From Curvularia sp. ZM96 (taxonomy: Eukaryota; Ascomycota; Dothideomycetes; Pleosporales; Pleosporaceae), in contig JAJGBQ010000001.1 of NCBI GenBank assembly GCA_022457065.1, forward strand, positions 3,968,001 through 4,032,000: DNA of 64,000 nucleotides, written 5' to 3'. Below, piece by piece: positions 56,716 through 64,000 of this stretch. A program made the position numbers and the translations under genes. How positions within the stretch are numbered: the first letter of the stretch is position 1; each line of letters opens with the position of its first letter. The notes under the pieces are model-generated. The model did no database searches, was not told the origin of the DNA, and saw nothing but the letters and a program-made list of their open reading frames with translations.

Positions 56716-58159
56716 ATGGCAGCAGTCCTCAACACCGACGACCTTGTTAGTCACCTTCAGTCGGTGCTGCTTGAGCTCAACGCCAACCCCTACCCAGATG
56801 TCGCGTGTCCGCCGGATCTCCCCAAACGCGCGTCGGTAGCGCTCATCCTGCGCATACAACCCAGCTACTCGCACTGGCCCGACAGCTCTGACAGTCCGCT
56901 ACCGAAGCGCCGCCGACGCTCTTCAGCTGTAAAGCCCAAGGACGAGTTCGACTTTGAGTCCTCACTGAGCGCCTTTTTTGATCAGGAATGGGTAAAGCAT
57001 GGTGATCCAGAGCTGCTGTTTATAAAGAGAGCGACGCGGGTGGGCGATAAGTGGAATGGACATGTTGCGTTGCCGGGTGGGAAACGAGACCCGGAGGATA
57101 GTGATGATCAGGTCACAGCTGCAAGGGAAGCGCTGGAGGAAGTGGGTATCGATTTGAGCCCGGAGAATGCCATAGCTGTGGGCAACCTGCCCCAGCGCAT
57201 TGTTACGACAAGCTGGGGCAAAGTACCGTATGTCAAGTTTCTGCACAACTCTGATATTGGTGTGCGAGGATTGGGTGGTTTAAGCACTAATACTGACCAT
57301 GTACAGGCTCATGGTGTTATGTCCTTACATCTACCTTCTGACTTCCCCATCCTACCCGTCGCAACGTCTGCAGCCCACCGAAGTAGCCTCTTCACACTGG
57401 GTTCCTATCCGGGCGCTGCTCTCGCCTGCCCTACGTACACACGAATATGCTGACGTCTCGGCACGTTTGGCCAAGTCAGAACTAGGCATCAAGCGTTGGT
57501 TTCTGCAAGCGATGCTGAGCCAGATGATGTTCGCAGCTATACAGCTAGTGCCATCAAACTCGACCCATTGCGCGACAATTCCAGACTTCATACCGATTAG
57601 CGAGGAATCACGAGGCATAGTCAGCCGTATCAGAGAAGCCCTGGCAGGACCTGCATCGAGATCCAGGGACCGGAAACCCCCGCTGCTGCTGTGGGGTCTG
57701 ACGCTCGGCGTCATTAGTGACTTTCTCGAGCACATGCCTCCTCACAATGCACTGGAGCTATGGACCTATCCTACCTTTACCAGCTGGGACGTGCGGTTCC
57801 TACTGTGGGCCATGTCCTACCGGTTCCGGAGGCAGAAGTCTCTGGAGCTTAGTTCGGCAGTGTCAAGTGTATCGACGACGGGCCAGCAAGACTTTCCAGG
57901 AATAGGCAGCGAAGCGCTGGGGCCTCTGGAAAAAGAACAAGAGAAGCCGGGTGAAGTCGGGATAGCGGGGTTGGGTGTGGGAAGAGCGTGGGGTCAGAGT
58001 GGACGAAGAAGGATGATGGCTAGAGGTGCCGCCGTTAATACGATGCTAGAGGGATATTATCCAATCATCAGAAGGGCTGTGACGACAGCGCTGGTTGGGA
58101 GAATAGGTGTCGCAGCCTTTGTGGCATTTCTGACCTGGAAGAAGCTGGGGCCGAGATAG
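56716..58159 (+). CDS. Nudix hydrolase with C-terminal membrane anchor (CoA diphosphatase-like)
   Basis: Exons 56716-57227 and 57307-58159 encode 454 aa. The Nudix box is the stretch starting VALPGGKRDPEDSDD and ending TAAREALEEVGIDL (about 116-147). It has the P-G-G and R-E-x-x-E-E-x-G elements but an Asp where many members have the first Glu, and the CoA-diphosphatase-like spacing between them. After the splice the fold continues PLMVLCPYIYLL and ASSHWVPIRAL. A long C-terminal part (about 240-454) has no further motif except a helix at the end (TTALVGRIGVAAFVAFLTWKKLG), which may anchor the protein. A basic RRRRR-like patch near residue 63 could be a nuclear signal. Substrate is unknown. 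The intron donor is GTATGT; the GTACCG four bases upstream would break the frame. Confidence 0.85.
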
Positions 58160-60207
58160 CCCATCGCCGCACACAAGAAGAATAGAAGAATCTAGTTGTT
58201 GGTATGGTCATTCTGACAGTGGGACAGTAGAAATGCCACGACAATGGCCCCGGACATACATCTGGTTGTGATTTTGCGGTTATTGATGTTTCTTCTTCTC
58301 CGATCTGTTTCTTTATTTTTTCAACTACCCTGATGCAATGACTCTGATACACGTGTACCACTGCGTATGGATGAGTTGATCTGCAGCAAGACAGGTGCGA
58401 CATGAGGGTGGCAAAGTCTATAGCACGAGAAAGAGTGTTTCGAGTTGGACAGAGCACATGGGACGCATGCTGGAGGGTCTTCACATGTATGACGTTGGTT
58501 GGGACGCGTTTTGGAGATAAGGGGCCAAGGCACGCCAAAAAAAGTTACCAGCATGTCAGGCCGTCCGAGCTCTTTTGCAAAATGCCCCGGTGCATCCGTT
58601 GAACGGGTGGTAGGGGCCTGCGGTCCACTTGCCGGTGAAGGAGTGGCGGGGTTTGCATGTGAAAGTCTGGAGAAGATACAGGGCCATCCACGTGCGACGA
58701 CCGTGCTCTGAGGCGTAATTGCATACGCGATGTCGAGTCTCAGGTTCCCGAATGGGGCTCAGCCCCGTCGTCATGTCTCGAGGCGAGTGTAAGCATGTTC
58801 TGTAGATCGATGCGGCACGGCAGTGCAGTGACAAGAAAGGGAGCTGGTGAAGGTGCAGACCACGAGGTGCATCGACAGGCACGTGAGAGGCGGCCATGGG
58901 CTTCCAAATCTGTCGTCAGATGAGTTTGGATATTGGCAGTAGTGTGGGAAACTAGCTGCCCATGAGGAAGGTCACGCTGATGCTGTTGGGTGGTTGCATG
59001 TTGACACCTGTGAAAAGTTTACTCATGCAGCATGTTGATAGCAGCGACCGGGTGGGGTTCCATGTTGTTGCCGACTGGCTACACATGCTGCTGATGTACA
59101 TGTATGTATGATGACGGCGGGGATCCTCGCAGCCTTTGTTGGCGGGAGTGGCAGACATGGCGCAAGCATGTGTGGCAGCGATACGGACGAGGTGTGTGGC
59201 CCAAGAGAGGCGGGTCGGGGAATGGGCCGGGACTCAACAGATGGGATGGTGATGGTGTGAGTGGGCGAGGCTCGGGCGAATCAATCGAGTTCCTGGCGCG
59301 CTAGGCCGGTCCCTGCAGCAGCCGAGGGGCCCTGGGCAGCACCTCGATTTTTTTGCTGGTACCAGACGGCCGTTTCCTTGTGCGAGCCATTGCGCGCCTT
59401 GGGCGGCTCCGTTTTCTGCGCAGTGTAGGCAGTACGTGGCAGACGGCGTAGACAGGGCCGCGGATGGTCGCTGGGAGCGCTGCAGGCGTGGCAAGGTGCC
59501 TTGGTGGTGCTGGGAGGGTGGACGCTAGGCGGACGGTGGCAGACTGAGACTGGCACAAACTGGCGGTCTGCCCGCCGTGCTCTGGCGACTTTGGCCTAGC
59601 GAGGCGGCGCCAAGAGGGCGGGTACAAGGGATCTGCCCTTCTGCTCTGAAAAGTCAGGGCATTAGCCCGCGACGTTGGGGCATGGAGCTAGAAAATGCGG
59701 GCTGCGAGGTGCGCGCCTGGTACTCGACGTGTCCAATGCGGTGGCGAGCAATTGCGGATTCCCATGTCTTTTTCTTCCGGGTGGAGCGTCGTGGCCAGAG
59801 ACAGCGTCCGCGAGAGCTAGGCCATGGAGCTGGATCAGTCTGATTATGGGATTCCAACCGAAGCGGTCCTCTCCATCGCCCCTGGCGTCGTCGTCTGCGG
59901 CCGTGACCCTGGTGCATAGGTAGCCACACATTCATCGACACCGCCTGGGCACCCGTTGCTTAAATTCTGCTCTCCCCCGCCCAAGCCCGTCCCCTCCCTT
60001 CCTTCTCTCAATCCGTCTTTCTCGGCCGGTTTCTTGAGCCCCTCGACTCACCTGCGCTCTTTGGTGCTGTTGCCCCTCTCCCTGCAGCCTGCGTCCCAAC
60101 AAGTTTGTGGCTTAACTGCTGCAGCTCCCAAGGCTTGCTCCTTCTTTCTCCCCTCCCCCTCTCCCCTACCTTAATTCCACACACCACTCTCTTGTCTGTC
60201 TAGCACC
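58160..60207. other. Intergenic region of 2.0 kb ending in a CT-rich leader
   Basis: Open frames here overlap on both strands and have no motifs. The last 230 bases (about 59970-60200) are CT-rich, the probable promoter/5' leader of the desaturase gene. No RNA gene or repeat is seen. Confidence 0.5.
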
Positions 60208-61677
60208 ATGGCGACAACTACTGCTCGCTCCCAGAAGCCGGCAATGAAGAGGAACAAGACGGCTGATTCGGCCGTCAACTCCGTCTCGGCCTCGCCCTTT
60301 GACTCTCCAGCGGCCTCGGCTTCCAACACTTCGCTGTCCTCGCTGGACGAGCAGCCCAAGACGACCAAGAAGCCCCACGGCAAGCTTCTCGACACCTACG
60401 GCAACGAGTTCGAGATCCCCGACTACACCATCAAGGAGCTCCGCGATGCCATTCCCAAGCACTGCTTCGAGCGCTCCGCCATCCGTGGCTTGGGCTACGT
60501 TGCCCGCGACCTGGCTTCGATGGCTGTCACCTTTTACATCTTCCACAACTACGTGACCCCCGAGACGATTCCCTCCATGGCGCTGCGCTCGGTGCTCTGG
60601 GCCGGATACACTGTCCTCCAGGGTCTGTTCGGTACCGGTCTCTGGGTTCTCGCCCACGAGTGCGGCCACCAGGCCTTCTCGCCCTCCAAGGTTCTCAACG
60701 ACACCGTTGGCTGGTTCTGCCACTCTCTCTTCCTCGTCCCTTACTTCTCATGGAAGATCTCCCACGGCAAGCACCACAAGGCCACCGGCCACATGGAGCG
60801 TGACATGGTCTTCGTCCCCAAGACCCGCGAGATTTACGCTTCCCGCGTCGGCAAGCTCGTTCACGAGATCAGCGAGCTGACTGAGGAGACTCCCGTCTAC
60901 ACTCTCCTCCACTCCATTGGCCAGCAGCTTGCTGGATGGCCCATGTACCTCTTTACCAACGTTACCGGCCACAACTTCCACGAGCGTCAGATCGAGGGCA
61001 AGGGCAAGGGCAAGAAGAACGGCTTCTTCGGCGGCGTCAACCACTTCAACCCCTCCAGCCCCTTGTACGAGAAGCGTGATGAGCACCTGATCCTGCTTAG
61101 TGACCTCGGTATCGCTCTCGTCATTGCTGGTCTTACCTGGGTTGGCAAGAACTTTGGCTTCAACAACCTCCTCGTCTGGTACATCATTCCCTACCTCTGG
61201 GTCAACCACTGGCTCGTTATGATCACCTTCTTGCAGCACACCGACCCCACCCTGCCTCACTACGACGCCGAGACCTGGACTTACGTTCGTGGTGCCGCCG
61301 CTACCATCGACCGTGAGTTTGGCTTCATCGGACGCCACCTCCTCCACGGCATCGTCGAGACCCACGTCCTCCACCACTACATCTCCACCATTCCCTTCTA
61401 CCACGCCGACGAAGCCACCGAGGCCATCAAGCCCGTCATGGGCAGGCACTACCGCTCCGATACCAAGGATGGCGCAATTGGCTTCCTCAAGGCTCTGTGG
61501 AAGAGCGCCCGCTGGTGCCAGTGGGTTGAGCCCAGCGTCGGTGCCGAGGGCGAGGGCAAGGGTGTTCTCTTCTTCCGCAACCACAATGGTCTCGGTGTCC
61601 CTCCTCAGAAGATTCCTCCTCCTTCTGCTACCAAGGGCGCCAAGATGGAGGTTGGCCCCGAGAGCGACAATGAGTAG
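60208..61677 (+). CDS. Delta-12 (oleate) fatty acid desaturase
   Basis: A single-exon gene for 489 aa. The three histidine boxes are clear: HECGH at 150-154, HGKHH at 186-190, and HVLHH at 386-390, each in the usual context (VLAHECGHQAFSPS, SWKISHGKHHKATGHMERD, HGIVETHVLHHYISTIPFYHA). Four membrane spans fit the fungal FAD2/OdeA layout. The enzyme turns oleate into linoleate in the endoplasmic reticulum using cytochrome b5. Omega-3 desaturases share the boxes; the DMVFVPKT segment and overall look favour delta-12, but this is a judgement. Codon use is strongly C-ending, suggesting high expression. The ATG follows TAGCACC, and the first 45 residues are Ser/Ala-rich and soluble. Confidence 0.92.
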   Translation: MATTTARSQKPAMKRNKTADSAVNSVSASPFDSPAASASNTSLSSLDEQPKTTKKPHGKLLDTYGNEFEIPDYTIKELRDAIPKHCFERSAIRGLGYVARDLASMAVTFYIFHNYVTPETIPSMALRSVLWAGYTVLQGLFGTGLWVLAHECGHQAFSPSKVLNDTVGWFCHSLFLVPYFSWKISHGKHHKATGHMERDMVFVPKTREIYASRVGKLVHEISELTEETPVYTLLHSIGQQLAGWPMYLFTNVTGHNFHERQIEGKGKGKKNGFFGGVNHFNPSSPLYEKRDEHLILLSDLGIALVIAGLTWVGKNFGFNNLLVWYIIPYLWVNHWLVMITFLQHTDPTLPHYDAETWTYVRGAAATIDREFGFIGRHLLHGIVETHVLHHYISTIPFYHADEATEAIKPVMGRHYRSDTKDGAIGFLKALWKSARWCQWVEPSVGAEGEGKGVLFFRNHNGLGVPPQKIPPPSATKGAKMEVGPESDNE

Positions 61678-62605
61678 ACGATGATGATGTGGTTGTATTT
61701 TGGCTGGGGCTGTTTTTTGCAGTCCACAGCACGGCGTTTTGGGGTAGCCCTCGCTTGGCTACGCTTTTCTTTCTTGATGTCTAGCATTAGACCTTAGACG
61801 GCCTGCCCAGTGTAGAGAGCCATGTTCCGTCCGTCCTGCAAATGGCGTAAAATTCCGTAGATGTTCTACAGTGTAGACCTTGAGATATAAAGCATGGTTG
61901 AATCTTGATTCAATAGAACACTTTGAATGTGCTCGTGTGATTGTGCTGGATGGCGAGCTTGCTCCAAGTTCCCCGCACACCAGGCAGACGGTGTCCGCGC
62001 TGGTCCGGCGTGAACGTGACTGTCACAGAGCCGCGTGCCATGTGGCATGCATGAGGTAATCAATATTTCACGCCTTCAGATTGCTCTACTGCTTGCGTAC
62101 ACCGCTTCACGCATCATCTAGGAATGTAGCGGTCTTCATGCTGCACTTGTCGCAGCCGCCTCGCGCAGCTTCGCGCGTTGTCAGCGTCAGCAAAGCACTA
62201 CACAATGGCGCCCCTGTTTGCCGTTTGGTGTCACGATGCCGTCTGGCACAGCCTTGAGACGAAAGCACAGCTAAGATCAGAGTATGTAGCGACGTTGGTA
62301 AGGAACGAGATATCATCAGAAATCCTCATCTGCTCCAGCTACCTCGCACGGTGAGTCGTGCTCTTGGACACGTAATAGAGGATAGCCAGGTAGAAGTGCC
62401 AAACTTTCCTACAATAAATTGTGCCCGTAATGAGTTGAAGAAGAAGAAGAGGAGGACGAGGGCGGCGAGAATTTTGTGGCAGGCGCGGGCGGCGCTTTGA
62501 CCAATCACGGCCGGATTATTCAAGCGCCAAGGGAAGCGCTCCCATTGTGAACGTCAGTTGAAGCTCCGCTGCAACCAGACCATCGCCATCGCTCAGAGCC
62601 TCACA
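61678..62605. other. Intergenic region of 0.9 kb
   Basis: 3' flank of the desaturase gene and promoter of nuo78. No ORF, repeat or RNA gene recognised. Confidence 0.5.
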
Positions 62606-64000
62606 ATGCTGCGGCAACACATGATCCGGTCGCTGAAGAGGCCTGCCTACCGTGCAGCCCTCAATGGCAGCCGGGCCTTTACTGCCTCGGCCCGCCGCCC
62701 AGCAGAAGTTGAGCTCACCATCGGTTCGTGCCACTCTCCATTGCGGGCCGCGACGTATGCTAACCACCGCTGCAGATGGCAAGAAGGTATCAATCGAAGG
62801 TACGAAGACGAATCAGGCCTTTTCCCCGTCTACACACACGCTTCTAACGCGCTCCAACAGCCGGTTCGGCCCTCATCCAAGCCTGCGAAAAGGCCGGAGT
62901 TACCGTCCCGAGATACTGCTACCATGAAAAGTTGATGATTGCTGGAAGTTGCCGTATGTGCTTGGTCGAGGTAGAGCGGGCACCCAAGCCCGTCGCCTCC
63001 TGTGCATGGCCCGTACAGCCCGGTATGGTGGTCAAGACAGACTCGCCTCTAGTCCACAAGGCGCGAGAGGGCGTCATGGAGTTTCTGCTCGCCAACCACC
63101 CTCTCGATTGCCCCATTTGCGACCAGGGTGGCGAGTGCGATCTTCAGGACCAGTCCATGAGGTACGGTGCCGACCGCGGCCGCTTCCACGAGATTGAGGG
63201 CAAGCGTGCGGTTGAGGACAAGAACGTGGGACCTCTAGTAAAGGTAAAAGCTTTTTGAAGTCTCCGTTCAAACCCGTGCTGATAAAAAGTAGACCTCGAT
63301 GAACAGGTGTATTCACTGCACACGTTGCGTGCGTTTCTCCAACGATATCGCCGGTGCACCTGAATTCGGTTCTTTTGGTCGTGGCAACAGTCTGGAAATC
63401 GGTACTTACCTTGAAACTGCCCTTGACACCGAATTGTCTGGAAACGTCATCGATCTCTGCCCCGTCGGTGCGCTCACCTCAAAGCCCTACGCATTCAAGG
63501 CTCGTCCATGGGAACTGTACAAGACCGAGACCATCGACGTCCTCGACGGCTTAGGTTCCAACATCCGCGTTGACTCTCGTGGTCTTCAGGTCATGAGGGT
63601 GATCCCCCGTCTCAACGATGACATCAACGAAGAATGGATCAACGACAAGACCCGTTTCGCCTGCGACGCCCTCAGCACACAGCGTCTCGTAAACCCACTT
63701 GTCCGTGTCAACGATCAGTTCCAGCCTGCCAGCTGGGAGCAGGCCCTAGTCGAGATTGGCAATGCGTACAAGAAGATTGCTCCCAAGGGCAACGAGTTCA
63801 AGGTCGTAGCTGGCCACCTTGTCGAGACGGAGACTCTGGTTGCCATGAAGGATCTTGCCAACAAGCTTGGCTCGGACAACCTGGCTCTTGACCAGCCTGG
63901 TGGCAACGAGCCAATTGCTCATGGAATCGACGTCAGGTCAAACTACGCTTTCAACTCCAAGATCTACGGTGTCGAGCAGGCTGATGTGATTCTTCTTATC
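62606..64000 (+). CDS. nuo78: NADH-ubiquinone oxidoreductase 75/78 kDa subunit (NDUFS1/Nuo78), cut at the right edge
   Basis: Exons 62606-62723, 62776-62799, 62861-63243 and 63293 to the window end encode the first 411 residues of about 740. Residues 1-32 form a mitochondrial presequence (MLRQHMIRSLKRPAYRAALNG…ASARRPA). A ferredoxin-like domain follows with the 2Fe-2S cysteines in RYCYHEKLMIAGSCRMCLVEVE and SCAWPV. Then come the 4Fe-4S ligands in HPLDCPICDQGGECDLQD and RCIHCTRCVRFSNDIAG, and the molybdopterin-oxidoreductase-like region starting NVIDLCPVGALTSKPYAFKARPWE. It is the largest subunit of the complex I N-module, carrying electrons from the flavin. The second exon is only 24 nt. The frame is open at 64000, so nothing suggests a break other than the window edge. 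Confidence 0.96.

Noticed and set aside
60748..61584. 278-codon minus-strand frame inside the desaturase gene
   Set aside because: Antisense shadow: the sense frame has all three histidine boxes and the family length.

Overview
The window is nuclear DNA from a filamentous ascomycete, most likely a Dothideomycete (Pleosporales-like). Support: genes on both strands with many short introns (about 48-120 nt) carrying GT(A/G)AGT donors, CTAAC/CTGAC-type branch sites and (C/T)AG acceptors; CT-rich leaders; intergenic gaps of 0.3-4 kb; eukaryotic single-copy housekeeping genes; and fungus-typical families (Bet1, Yme2, Chz1, Nuo78, a tandem CCCH protein of filamentous fungi). The class is inferred from gene style, not from a search.

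Layout. Positions 1-20 kb are gene-poor: the first codons of a gene leaving the left edge, a secreted CAP/SCP-like protein (3.8 kb), ribosomal protein uS14/RPS29 (8.1 kb), a GlcG/HbpS-like protein (10.2-11.0 kb), a phospholipase/carboxylesterase gene with an in-frame stop or newly created intron (12.2-13.1 kb), a possible decayed gene (13.1-13.6 kb), an unrecognised membrane coiled-coil protein (14.3-16.3 kb), and two very small genes (a secreted Cys-rich peptide and a one-TM microprotein). 18.6-25 kb is metabolic: DHA1-type MFS transporter, glycerate kinase, a truncated 5S rRNA relic and an FAD monooxygenase. 25-41 kb is a dense housekeeping block, almost all on the minus strand: CCCH zinc finger protein, glutathione S-transferase (plus strand), RPS7, aquaporin, MARVEL protein, Bet1 SNARE, adenylate kinase and Yme2. 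41.9-48.5 kb is the glutamate synthase gene GLT1. After a long non-coding gap come CHZ1, the ADE16/ADE17-type purine gene, a Nudix hydrolase with a C-terminal membrane anchor, a delta-12-type fatty acid desaturase, and the 5' two fifths or so of the complex I 75/78 kDa subunit, cut by the right edge.

The genes do not form a biosynthetic cluster or mobile island; they are mostly independent housekeeping loci. I found no transposon ORF, CRISPR array, or tRNA. Exons were assembled by eye from splice signals and protein-family continuity; outer coordinates are listed per gene and exon limits are in the evidence. The most unusual signals are the possible intronization in the esterase, apparent loss of three of four zinc ligands in uS14, two GC-AG introns, the 5S relic, a 10-nt coding exon in CHZ1 and a short interstitial telomere-like repeat.
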